A DNA stretch of 11,209 nt from assembly GCA_964471535.1 (NCBI GenBank), contig CAYYHA010000122.1:1-11209 (forward strand). The letters are read 5' to 3'. A program made the position numbers and the translations under genes. Under the pieces are notes generated by a model. The model was not told where the DNA came from and ran no database searches. It worked only from the letters and a program-made list of their open reading frames with translations. Positions 1 to 6,882 of the stretch are shown one piece after another. The DNA comes from CAYYHA01 sp964471535 (GTDB taxonomy: Bacteria > Myxococcota > Myxococcia > SLRQ01). Within the stretch, counting starts at the first letter, position 1; each line of letters starts with the position of its first letter.

Positions 1-19
1 GGCCCGCCTTGGGCGGGCC
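1..19. repeat. Perfect hairpin, 8-bp stem and TTG loop
   Basis: Positions 1-8 (GGCCCGCC) are the exact reverse complement of 12-19 (GGCGGGCC), with TTG as the loop. There is no T tract after it. It sits in the Gly/Pro/Ala-rich coding part of the Yip1 gene if that gene starts upstream, so it may be a composition effect. If the gene instead started at the loop TTG, it could be the terminator of a gene to the left. Confidence 0.5.
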
Positions 20-719
20 GGGCGCCTCGGGACCGCGCGGCGAGCCGCCGCCGTGGGAGCAGCGGGCCGAGCTGGGCTTCTTCCCGGCGCTGTTCAAGAC
101 GCTGGGCTGCTCCCTCACACGGCCTGCCGAACTCTTCGAGGGAAGCATCGGGCGTCCGGCCAGCGGTGTGTTCTGGTACGGCTTCATCTGGGCAACCGTG
201 GGCGGCCTCTTTCAGTGGCTGTGGGGCCTGCTCCTCTCCGGCGCGGAGGAGGCACAGATCAAGCAGGTGCTCGAGACGCTGCAACAGACCAACCCCGAGG
301 TGGCCGACGCGATGCGCCAATGGATGCAGCTCTCGCACTCTGGCGCCGGGGTTCTCGCCGTGTTGTGGGTGCCGGTGGGTGCGGCCCTGGGGATCCTCAT
401 CTGGGCGGCGCTGCTCCACCTCTCGGCGTTGGTTTTCGGAGCGGCGGGCGGGGGCTGGGATGCAACCTTCAAGGCGGTCTGCTACTCGCAGGGGCCGCAG
501 GTCTTCAACATCGTCCCGCAGGTCGGGCCCCTGGTGGCGCTCATCTGGGGCGTCGTGATCCAGATCGTCGGGATCCAGAAGCTGCATGGGACCACGACGG
601 GCAAGGCGGCCCTGGTGGTGCTCATCTGGTACCTCCTCTGCTGCCTGTGCATCTGCGGCGGCGCCTTCCTCGCTGGGATGGCCGTCGCCGGTGCCGCGGG
701 CGCGGGGGGCCTACAATAG
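1..719 (+). CDS. Yip1-family multi-pass membrane protein, 5' end missing
   Basis: The frame is open from the first base of the window (first full codon at position 3) to the TAG at 717-719, so the start almost certainly lies upstream; a TTG at 9 is in frame but has no ribosome-binding site. The visible protein has a Gly/Pro linker, then a conserved-looking block PWEQRAELGFFPALFKTL, then about five hydrophobic segments: near GVFWYGFIWATVGGLF, two between VLAVLWVPVGAALG and LSALVFGAAG, one at GPLVALIWGVVIQIVG, and a last one in VVLIWYLLCCLCICGG. The short stretch QKLHGTTTGKAAL before the last segment is typical of Yip1-domain proteins. Bacterial members often carry an N-terminal zinc ribbon, which would be outside the window. 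Their function is unknown; an inner-membrane location is inferred. It ends 7 bases before the DUF2752 start, suggesting cotranscription. Confidence 0.8.
   Translation, partial: PALGGPGASGPRGEPPPWEQRAELGFFPALFKTLGCSLTRPAELFEGSIGRPASGVFWYGFIWATVGGLFQWLWGLLLSGAEEAQIKQVLETLQQTNPEVADAMRQWMQLSHSGAGVLAVLWVPVGAALGILIWAALLHLSALVFGAAGGGWDATFKAVCYSQGPQVFNIVPQVGPLVALIWGVVIQIVGIQKLHGTTTGKAALVVLIWYLLCCLCICGGAFLAGMAVAGAAGAGGLQ
712..717 (+). promoter_or_regulatory. -10-like hexamer TACAAT before the DUF2752 gene
   Basis: TACAAT matches five of six bases of the TATAAT consensus and overlaps the last codons and stop of the Yip1 gene. It ends 9 bases before the ATG at 727. No TTG-containing -35 is found 15-19 bases upstream, so it may be a weak internal promoter or chance. 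A G-rich stretch, AGGGG at 718-722, lies 4 bases from the ATG and could act as a closely spaced ribosome-binding site. Confidence 0.3.
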
Positions 720-726
720 GGGCGCC

Positions 727-1161
727 ATGAGACTCGCCTGGCATCGCCCCGAACGGCGTCTCGGCCTCGCGGAAGCCTACGTGGGACTCGGGGTCCTGGT
801 GGTGGTCGGAGCCATCCTCCTGCCCCATCTCTCCCCCACCGGCGGTCTCGTCCCCTGTCCCCTCTACACCCTCACCGACATTCCCTGTCTCACCTGCGGC
901 TTCACCCGGGCCTTCGTCCGCATGGCGCACCTCGAGGTGGGCGCGGCGTTCTCGGTGAGCCCGCTGGGGGCGACCACCTTCCTGGCGATTGCCGTGGCGA
1001 CCGCCTACGGGCTCGTGCGTTGGGCCTTCGACCTGCCCTGGCCGAGGCCGCTCTTGGACCGGCGGGAGGCGCGGCTGGTACGCGTCGGGGTGATCGCCGC
1101 CATCCTGGCCAACTGGGTGTACCTGGTGGTCCGGCACAAGGTGCTGGGTGACTGGGGATAG
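727..1161 (+). CDS. DUF2752 family membrane protein
   Basis: A 144-residue protein starting at ATG 727. The diagnostic block is at residues 43-62: PCPLYTLTDIPCLTCGFTRA, the Cys-rich signature of DUF2752 (small bacterial membrane proteins with CxxCGxTRA). Cys44, Cys54 and Cys57 are the likely ligand or redox residues. Three hydrophobic segments are visible, roughly 17-37, 79-98 and 118-136, with the Cys block between the first and second. The family has no established biochemical role. It follows the Yip1 gene by 7 bases and ends 2 bases before the plsY start, so the three genes probably share an mRNA and plsY may be translationally coupled to it. The start is chosen because the conserved region begins soon after this Met; the open frame extends upstream into the Yip1 gene but has no support there. 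Confidence 0.85.
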   Translation: MRLAWHRPERRLGLAEAYVGLGVLVVVGAILLPHLSPTGGLVPCPLYTLTDIPCLTCGFTRAFVRMAHLEVGAAFSVSPLGATTFLAIAVATAYGLVRWAFDLPWPRPLLDRREARLVRVGVIAAILANWVYLVVRHKVLGDWG

Positions 1162-1163
1162 GG

Positions 1164-1760
1164 GTGGCGTCGGCGCTGCCCATTCTCCTGCTCGTCGCCG
1201 CCTACCTCGTCGGCGGTATCCCCTTCGGTGTGCTCCTCGCCCGGCGCCTCGCCGGCCGCGACGTTCGGAGCGAGGGGAGCGGCAACATCGGCGCGACGAA
1301 CGTGGCGCGCGTCGCGGGAAAGAAGCTCGGCGCGCTGACTCTGCTCCTCGACGCGGCAAAGGGACTGGGGGCGGTCCTTGTCGCCCGTGTGGTCCTGGGA
1401 CCGGACCCGTCACACGAACTCTGGGAGAATCTGGCGGGCTTCAGTGCCGTGCTCGGGCACTGCTTCTCCCCTTATCTTCGCCTGCGCGGGGGAAAGGGGG
1501 TCGCGACCTCCTTCGGTGTGTTCCTGATCGTGGCGCCGTGGGCGGCGTTGGCCGGCTTCGTCGCCTGGGCTGCCCTGTATGCGCTCACCCGCATCTCGAG
1601 CCTCGGATCCCTCGTGGCAGCGGTCGTCGTTCCCGGGGCGGTGTACGCGCTGGGAAGCCGCCTCGACTTCTACCTCGCGCTCGCCACGGTGGCGCTGGTG
1701 CTGCTGCGCCACCAGGGCAACATCCGCCGCCTCCTGTCGGGAAAGGAATCGACGGCCTAG
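1164..1760 (+). CDS. plsY: Acyl-phosphate:glycerol-3-phosphate acyltransferase PlsY
   Basis: PlsY transfers an acyl chain from acyl-phosphate to sn-glycerol-3-phosphate, giving lysophosphatidic acid, the first membrane step of phospholipid synthesis. The 198-residue length is normal for the family. All three signature motifs are present: SEGSGNIGATN at 36-46, GGKGVATSFG at 109-118 (the glycine-rich, glycerol-phosphate-binding loop) and RHQGNIRRLLSGKE at 182-195. The rest is hydrophobic, consistent with the multi-span inner-membrane fold. The start is a GTG at 1164, two bases after the DUF2752 stop, with GGGGA at 1154-1158 as a plausible ribosome-binding site inside the preceding gene. The acyl-phosphate donor is made by PlsX, which is not in this window. 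Confidence 0.97.
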   Translation: MASALPILLLVAAYLVGGIPFGVLLARRLAGRDVRSEGSGNIGATNVARVAGKKLGALTLLLDAAKGLGAVLVARVVLGPDPSHELWENLAGFSAVLGHCFSPYLRLRGGKGVATSFGVFLIVAPWAALAGFVAWAALYALTRISSLGSLVAAVVVPGAVYALGSRLDFYLALATVALVLLRHQGNIRRLLSGKESTA

Positions 1761-1816
1761 GCCGCGAGGGACGCAAGGCGGGGCCCAGCCGGCAGCCTCT
1801 GCGGCGGGCGTGGCCC

Positions 1817-1844
1817 GTCCGGGGGCGAGGGCTGTCCGGGGGCG
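1817..1844 (+). repeat. Two direct copies of an 11-bp sequence upstream of yraN
   Basis: GTCCGGGGGCG occurs at 1817-1827 and again at 1834-1844, a 17-base period with AGGGCT between. The second copy ends 17 bases before the yraN ATG. The copies fill much of the 101-base gap between plsY and yraN. They could be a protein-binding site or a chance G-rich duplication. No -35 is visible; TAGGCT at 1849-1854 is a poor -10 candidate. Confidence 0.6.
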
Positions 1845-1861
1845 GCGCTAGGCTTCTCGCC

Positions 1862-2242
1862 ATGGCACGGGCACCCTGGAACCGAAGGCGCGTGGGCGCG
1901 AGGGTCGAACGGCGCGTCGCCCGGTGGCTGCGGGCCCGGGGCCTTCGCATCGAGGCGACCAACGTGCGCTGTGGCAGGGGAGAGATCGACATCGTGGCCA
2001 AGGAGGGTACCTGCCTGGTCTTCGTCGAGGTGCGCCATCGCCGTGGGACGCAAAGTGGGCATCCGGCCGAGACCATCGGCGTCCAGAAGCGCCGAGCCCT
2101 TCTCTCTGCTGCCGCGCACTATCTGGCGGGCTGCCCTGCACCCCCACGGGTGCGCTTCGACGTGGTGGCCGCCGTGGGCGATCCCGAGGGAGAGCTTGTT
2201 CTCGAACACCTCCGTGACGCCTTCGATGGAAGCGAGCTCTAA
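1862..2242 (+). CDS. yraN: YraN / UPF0102 family nuclease-fold protein
   Basis: A 126-residue protein, normal length for the UPF0102 family. The start is ATG 1862; the frame is open further upstream but similarity begins near residue 10. The family core is clear: Glu16 in the N-terminal helix, Asn35 before GRGEIDIVAKEG (39-49), then LVFVEVRHRR (52-61) and KRRALLSAAAHYL (76-88), ending in RVRFDVVAAVG. Glu16, Glu41, Asp43 and Glu56 correspond to the acidic residues of the restriction-endonuclease-like fold; the usual Lys after the VFVEV strand is Arg58 here. The family is predicted to bind or cut DNA or Holliday-type structures, but its cellular role is not settled. No clear Shine-Dalgarno precedes the ATG. 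It is convergent with ftsK. Confidence 0.9.
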   Translation: MARAPWNRRRVGARVERRVARWLRARGLRIEATNVRCGRGEIDIVAKEGTCLVFVEVRHRRGTQSGHPAETIGVQKRRALLSAAAHYLAGCPAPPRVRFDVVAAVGDPEGELVLEHLRDAFDGSEL

Positions 2243-2250
2243 GGCTGGCG

Positions 2251-2298
2251 GGCCACGGCGACGTAGGGCCGCCGGGCGGCGCGCGTCGGCGTCCGGCC
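2251..2298. terminator. GC-rich dyad between convergent yraN and ftsK, possible terminator
   Basis: The 98-base gap between the two stops contains an imperfect nested dyad: CGACG (2259-2263) can pair with CGTCG (2284-2288), enclosing GCCG (2268-2271) against CGGC (2277-2280), with GGCC at both outer ends. There is no T tract on either strand, so this is only a candidate structured terminator for the two converging transcripts. Confidence 0.3.
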
Positions 2299-2340
2299 GC
2301 CACGGAGGGAAGGGGCCGCGGACCCAGGGCGGTGCGGCGG

Positions 2341-5268
2341 TCAGCCCGGCGGGGCGGAGATGAGCACCTCGCGGGGTTTCGATCCGTCTGCCGGCCCCAC
2401 GATTCCTTCGCGCTCCATGCGCTCGATCATCCGGGCGGCGCGGTTGTACCCGATCGAGAGCCGGCGCTGCAGGTAGCTGACGCTGATGCGCTCCCGCTCG
2501 CTGACGAGGAGCAGCGCCTCGTCCCACTTGGGATCCAGGGCATCGTCCTCGCCGTCCCCCTCCCCGTCGGCCTCGTCGCTGCGAGGTTTGAGGATCGACT
2601 CGTCGTAGATGGGCTGCCCCTGCTGCTTCAGGTGCTCCACCACCCGGTGGATCTCCTCGTCGCTCACGAAGGCGCCGTGCACCCGGACAGGGTCACTGGT
2701 CCCGGGGGGGATCACGAGCATGTCCCCCTTGCCGAGGAGCTTCTCGGCACCCGGCTGGTTGATGATGGTCTGACTGTCGTGCCGGCTCGCCACCCGGAAG
2801 CCGATGCGCGCCGGGAAGTTGGCTTTGATGATGCCGGTGAGCACGTCGGTGGACGGCCGCTGGGTGGCGACCATCAGATGGATGCCCGCCGCCCGGGCCT
2901 TCTGGGCCAGGCGGGCGATGTAGGTTTCCACCTCGCGGCTCGCGACCATCATCAGATCGGCCAGCTCGTCGATGATGATCACGATGAAGGGCAGGCGCTC
3001 GGGTTCTGGATCCTTCTCCGATTCGTCGGTGGCGTCGGGATCGCGTGTCGCCTGGCGGGCCTCCCACTCGGCATGAAGGGCGTCGACCTTCTTGTTGTAG
3101 CCGGCCAGGCCGCGCACCCCGGCGTCGGCAAGCAGCTGGTAACGCCGCTCCATCTCGTCCACCGCCCAGCGCAGCGCCAGTGCCGCCTTCGCCGGATCCT
3201 TCACCACCGGAAGCAGCAGATGGGGGATCCCCTCGTAGAGGGAGAGCTCGGTCCACTTGGGATCCACCATGATGAAGCGCACCTCGTCGGGCGTCGCCTT
3301 GTAGAGGATGGAGGTGATCATCGAGTTGACGCTCACCGACTTGCCGCTGCCGGTGGTGCCCGCGATGAGCAGGTGGGGCATCTGCGCCAGGTCCATGGCC
3401 AGCGGCATGCCTTCCACGTCCTTGCCGAAGCCCAGGGTCAGCTTGCTCTTGCTCGACTGGAAGGCGTCCTGCTCGAGGATCTCCCGCAGGTAGACGGTCT
3501 GGCGATCCTTGTTGGGCACCTCGATGCCCACCGCCCCCTTGCCGGGGAGCGGAGCGACGATGCGCACGCGCAGTGCCTCCATGGCCATGGCCAGATCGTC
3601 GGCGAGGCCCGCGATGCGGCTGATCTTGACGCCGGGGCCCGGGACGAACTCGTACATGGTCACCACCGGGCCGAGGCGGATCTTCTTCACCTCACCGCTG
3701 ATCCCGAAGTCGGCGAGCTTCTGGGTGAGTCGCCGTGCCGTCTCGTGGAGGCTGGCGCGGTCCAGCTCGCCCTTGCGCTGCTTGGGCGGCCGATCGAGGA
3801 GGTCGAGACTCGGGAGGACGAAGCGCTCCCCGTGCTGCGTGTAGGCGAAGCTCTCCTGCACCGCCCGCCGCTTCGGCTTCGGCGGCGCCTTGGCCTCCAC
3901 GATGGTGGGGCCGTCCTCCCTGGCCTGCGCGGAGGACCCTGCAGCGTCGCCTCGATCCTCCGCGGCCGCGCGCGCCGGTGGTGGGGGCCGGTTCGACTCG
4001 GGCTTCGCCGGCGCCGGGCCGCTCCCCGCATCCCCCGCTGGCTGCCCTGCCGGGGGCGCCGCCGCCGGGGCGTCGCTGATCTCCGGCGCCTCAATGGCCT
4101 CTGCCGGCTGCGCCGCGCGCGGGGGATGCAGCGAGGCGGCGTCCTCCACGATGGGGGGACCGTCTTCCGCGGGCTCGTGCGCATCTCCCTGACCCGGTGC
4201 CGACAGGCCGCCGATGGGCACCTCGATCTTCGGTGCGAGCGACGCCAGGCCGTGCGCCCAGGCGGGATCCTCGTGGGTGGGGTTGCTCAGTGGATCCACC
4301 GGATGCAGGTCGCAGAGGGCCTCCACCTCGTCGATGGGCGAAACCATCGCGGCGGCGGGATGGGGCAGCGCGATCTTCTGGCAGGCGTCCACATCGCCGT
4401 GGAGCGGCGCCTCCCCTTCGCCTCCCGCCGCCTCGCGCCGAGCCTTCCCCTGCCGCCGGCCCGCCGCCTCCCTCGCCTGAGCCTTCTTAGCCTCGATCGC
4501 CTGGCGCAGCGCCTGCGCCTCCTCGGCCTCCAGTGCCCGCCGCTCGGCCGCGCGCGCCGCAAGCTGCTGGGCCCGTTCCGTCCGTGCCGCCTGGTACGAG
4601 GCCCACTGGGCGGCGAGGAAGTGGGCCAGGCGGCGGTAGAGACGCCCGACGGCTCGGAACAGCGCGCCGGCGAGGCGCGCGACGGTGAGGTCGGTGGCGA
4701 GGACCAGCGCGGTGATCGCCACGGCACCGGTGACGATGAGGGAGCCGGCGGTGTTGAGGTGGCTGCGGAGGAGCTCACCCAAGACCGCGCCCACCGCACC
4801 TCCAGGGGCGTGGTGCAGGGGGCGCGCCTCTGGGAGCGCCAGGTGCGCGAGGGTGGCCCCGGCCAGGACGAGCACCGCGTAGCTCACCGCTTCCACCACC
4901 GTGAGGTGCACGGAGCGGCGGGTGAAGAGCACGAAGGAGACGAGGATTGCTGCGAGCGCGAGTACGAAGGCACCGAGCCCGATGCTTCCGAGGAGCGCCG
5001 AGGCGAGGTGGTGGCCGAGCTGGCCGATGAGGTTCTCGGTGGCCGGGTCGCCTCGCGCGATCCGGGCGGCATCCGAGGGCGCGTAGGAGAGGAGCGCCAG
5101 AGCGGTGGTGATCCCTGCGGCCAGGCAGAGGACGCCCAAGAGCTCTCGGCGGTGGGGAGACGGTGCACAGGCCGAGGCCGGCTCGCGCGCGCGCGTCGTG
5201 CTGCGGCGTCGCGCCGGCGCTTTCTTCCTCCGGGTGGCCTTCGTCTTCGACGCAATCGCCTTCGCCAT
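2341..5268 (-). CDS. ftsK: DNA translocase FtsK
   Basis: A 975-residue ring ATPase that anchors at the division septum and pumps chromosome ends apart. Order: Lys/Arg-rich N-terminus; four membrane segments (about 42-62, 91-116, 121-145, 173-193); a charged Ala/Glu/Arg-rich helix, likely coiled coil (229-280); a low-complexity Pro/Ala linker (281-465); then the alpha/beta motor. Walker A is GTTGSGKS at 637-644; Walker B is FIVIIIDELAD at 761-771 (Asp767, Glu768). ATQRPSTDVLTGIIKANFPARIGF and LLGKGDMLVIPPGT are typical FtsK/SpoIIIE blocks. The C-terminal winged helix (gamma domain), which in studied members reads orienting DNA sites and contacts XerD, spans about 912-972. Oddities: a 24-residue acidic insertion (about 735-758) before Walker B, Trp672-Thr in the DPKMxELS motif, and an EDGPxIVE motif repeated in the linker (368, 451). 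Start ATG 5268 is downstream of a clear promoter. Confidence 0.97.
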   Translation of the reverse strand: MAKAIASKTKATRRKKAPARRRSTTRAREPASACAPSPHRRELLGVLCLAAGITTALALLSYAPSDAARIARGDPATENLIGQLGHHLASALLGSIGLGAFVLALAAILVSFVLFTRRSVHLTVVEAVSYAVLVLAGATLAHLALPEARPLHHAPGGAVGAVLGELLRSHLNTAGSLIVTGAVAITALVLATDLTVARLAGALFRAVGRLYRRLAHFLAAQWASYQAARTERAQQLAARAAERRALEAEEAQALRQAIEAKKAQAREAAGRRQGKARREAAGGEGEAPLHGDVDACQKIALPHPAAAMVSPIDEVEALCDLHPVDPLSNPTHEDPAWAHGLASLAPKIEVPIGGLSAPGQGDAHEPAEDGPPIVEDAASLHPPRAAQPAEAIEAPEISDAPAAAPPAGQPAGDAGSGPAPAKPESNRPPPPARAAAEDRGDAAGSSAQAREDGPTIVEAKAPPKPKRRAVQESFAYTQHGERFVLPSLDLLDRPPKQRKGELDRASLHETARRLTQKLADFGISGEVKKIRLGPVVTMYEFVPGPGVKISRIAGLADDLAMAMEALRVRIVAPLPGKGAVGIEVPNKDRQTVYLREILEQDAFQSSKSKLTLGFGKDVEGMPLAMDLAQMPHLLIAGTTGSGKSVSVNSMITSILYKATPDEVRFIMVDPKWTELSLYEGIPHLLLPVVKDPAKAALALRWAVDEMERRYQLLADAGVRGLAGYNKKVDALHAEWEARQATRDPDATDESEKDPEPERLPFIVIIIDELADLMMVASREVETYIARLAQKARAAGIHLMVATQRPSTDVLTGIIKANFPARIGFRVASRHDSQTIINQPGAEKLLGKGDMLVIPPGTSDPVRVHGAFVSDEEIHRVVEHLKQQGQPIYDESILKPRSDEADGEGDGEDDALDPKWDEALLLVSERERISVSYLQRRLSIGYNRAARMIERMEREGIVGPADGSKPREVLISAPPG

Positions 5269-5277
5269 GGGCCCTCG

Positions 5278-5305
5278 ACGCTACCGCCGGGAAGCGCCGG
5301 GTCAA
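5278..5305 (-). promoter_or_regulatory. Probable sigma-70-type promoter of ftsK
   Basis: On the minus strand, TTGACC (5300-5305) is followed after 16 bases by TAGCGT (5278-5283), and the ftsK ATG begins 9 bases later. The -35 matches five of six consensus bases; the -10 keeps the important TA and final T. Transcription would normally begin 5-8 bases past the -10, leaving a leader of about 1-4 bases. GAGG lies just 5 bases from the ATG and would be in or before such a leader. Confidence 0.6.
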
Positions 5306-5329
5306 CTTTTCGGAGCGGGTGGGGCGCAG

Positions 5330-5346
5330 GTGGTTTTCTTGACCAC
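5330..5346. promoter_or_regulatory. Short inverted repeat in the ftsK/RDD divergent region
   Basis: GTGGT (5330-5334) and ACCAC (5342-5346) form a 5-bp inverted repeat with a 7-base, T-rich centre, unusual against the GC-rich surroundings. It overlaps TTGACC at 5339-5344 on the + strand, which lacks a matching -10. It might be an operator shared by the divergent genes; five base pairs could also be chance. Confidence 0.25.
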
Positions 5347-5356
5347 GTGAGCGACC

Positions 5357-5363
5357 GGAGGAG
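5357..5363 (+). promoter_or_regulatory. Strong Shine-Dalgarno for the RDD gene
   Basis: GGAGGAG ends 10 bases before the ATG at 5374. It is the strongest ribosome-binding site in the window. It decides the start of the RDD gene, whose frame is otherwise open for another 3 kb upstream across ftsK on the opposite strand. Confidence 0.8.
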
Positions 5364-5373
5364 ACTCGAAGCC

Positions 5374-6855
5374 ATGGAAGACCACACGCCGAGCTGGTTT
5401 GCTCCGCCCGAGGATGCTCCTCTGCCGGCAGAGGATGCCGCTGCGCTGGCCACAGGCGGCCTCGATGAAGCGCTGCGCAACGGCCGGCGCTTCGGTGAAC
5501 CGGCGGATGCCGCGGGCCGGACCGCGTTGGGCGGGAACGCGGTAGAGGCCGGGGCTGCGGAGATCGGGGATGCAACGACGGTTCCCGCCGCGGGAGAGGA
5601 CGCTCGCAGCGCCGGGTCGGGCGAGGCCTCGGTCCCACGCGAATCTGTGACCGAGCCTGTCGTCCTGGAAGAAGCCGGCAGCGCGCTTTGGGAGGCGTCG
5701 CCGGCCCCGGAGGCGGCACCGAGCAGTGCGTGGGGCAGCGATCCCGCGTGGGCCGATTGCCTGCCGAAGGTCGCCGGCGTGCCTGCCGGCGCAGAGCCCG
5801 GCTGGGCCCGGGACGCCGCCGTGCCGCCGCGGCCGAAGGTGGGACCCCGCGCTGCGCCCGCGCCGGGCCCTGCGGACGGTGGCGCGGCCCGCACGCCAGC
5901 TTCGGCGCATGGCGGAACCGGTGGGCTTGCCGAGCCCGGCGGGGCGGCCCGGCCGCAGGAGGCCTCCGATGCCTCCAATGGCACGGAGCCCTTGGCTCCC
6001 GCCGGACCCTGCGCCGTCGCCGAGTCCCTCCCGGCCGCCGAATCCCCCGGGGCCGTCGCGCCCTCCGAGACGGAGGCGCACGCCGCGCCGGCTGCGCCGG
6101 AGGCCGCCACCGGCACCACTGTGGCGACCGAGGTGGCTGGGCCGGCCGGGCACGCGCGCCTTGCCGGGGCGCCGGAGCCTGCCAGTGCCCTCGAGGCGGC
6201 CTGGTTCAGCGGCCGCGACGGCGCGGATCCCTCCCACGATCCGCACCGTCCCACGCAGGGGGCACCGGCCGGGGCAGGCTCGGACGCCGGGACGGCGAGG
6301 CGCCCGCGCTCGCCGCACGATGCCGCCGCTGGCAGGCAAGGGGGCACCGCCCCAGAGACGGCGGCGCAGCGAGGCAGGGCGGTGGCCGGGCCGAATCGGC
6401 CTGGCCGCGTGGTCCGCGCGCGGGTCGGCTCCCTGGGCGCGCGGGGCCTCGCCTGGCTCGTCGATGGAGCGCTGGTGGTCGGGCTGTGGCTCGCGCTCGC
6501 CTGGGCGAGCGGCGTCCTCCTCGGGATCCGGGTGGGCCCCGCGCGGCTCGTCCACGACCTCCCGGCGGCGCTCGCCTTCCTGGGGGTGGGCCTGTGGCTC
6601 GGCGCCTTCTACACCGGCCTGTCCACCTGGCTCGGTGGGCAGAGCCTCGGCGGCCGCCTCGCCGGTCTTCGCGTCCTCGACGGGCGGGGGCGGACGCCGA
6701 AGCTGGGCCGCGCGCTCCTCCGCGGGTTCGTGGCCGCCCTGGGCACCGCCTGCGGCCTCCTCGGCCTCGCGTGGGTCGTGGTGGACGATCGCGGCCAGGC
6801 CCTCCACGACAAGGTGAGCGGCACCTTCGTCGTCGAAGCGGAGCCTGTGGCGTAG
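5374..6855 (+). CDS. RDD-domain membrane protein with long disordered N-terminus
   Basis: A 493-residue protein. Residues 1 to about 345 are low complexity, rich in Ala, Pro, Gly and Glu, with no membrane segment and no recognised domain. The RDD domain occupies about 346-490: first hydrophobic segment with Arg357 and Asp364 (GARGLAWLVDGALVVGLW), a second span around 395-418, GGQSLGGRLAGLRVLDGRGR (421-440), a third span around 452-470, and the closing ALHDKVSGTFVV with Asp479. These are the Arg-Asp-Asp positions that name the family. RDD proteins are small inner-membrane proteins; some have been linked to ion or metabolite transport, but the substrate here cannot be told. The usual RDD protein lacks such a leader. 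A strong Shine-Dalgarno fixes the start. The long open antisense frame over the leader reflects base composition. Confidence 0.85.
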   Translation: MEDHTPSWFAPPEDAPLPAEDAAALATGGLDEALRNGRRFGEPADAAGRTALGGNAVEAGAAEIGDATTVPAAGEDARSAGSGEASVPRESVTEPVVLEEAGSALWEASPAPEAAPSSAWGSDPAWADCLPKVAGVPAGAEPGWARDAAVPPRPKVGPRAAPAPGPADGGAARTPASAHGGTGGLAEPGGAARPQEASDASNGTEPLAPAGPCAVAESLPAAESPGAVAPSETEAHAAPAAPEAATGTTVATEVAGPAGHARLAGAPEPASALEAAWFSGRDGADPSHDPHRPTQGAPAGAGSDAGTARRPRSPHDAAAGRQGGTAPETAAQRGRAVAGPNRPGRVVRARVGSLGARGLAWLVDGALVVGLWLALAWASGVLLGIRVGPARLVHDLPAALAFLGVGLWLGAFYTGLSTWLGGQSLGGRLAGLRVLDGRGRTPKLGRALLRGFVAALGTACGLLGLAWVVVDDRGQALHDKVSGTFVVEAEPVA

Positions 6856-6882
6856 CGCGGCACTCGATGGGCCCTGCATCGA

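Noticed and set aside
2704..2710. Seven-G run in ftsK as a possible frameshift site
   Set aside because: It encodes the conserved Pro-Pro-Gly of the motor domain and the frame is intact on both sides.
5184..5195. (CG)6 tract within the 5' part of ftsK, possible Z-DNA or slippage (phase-variable) site
   Set aside because: It is short, in an Arg/Ala-coding segment of an extremely GC-rich gene that must stay in frame, and nothing else supports phase variation.
2332..5373. Very long + strand frame running opposite ftsK and in frame with the RDD gene, over 1,000 codons before the RDD start
   Set aside because: It mirrors ftsK codons; the translation lacks any recognisable domain, and the strong Shine-Dalgarno at 5357-5363 marks the true start. 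Stop codons are rare in antisense frames at this GC content.
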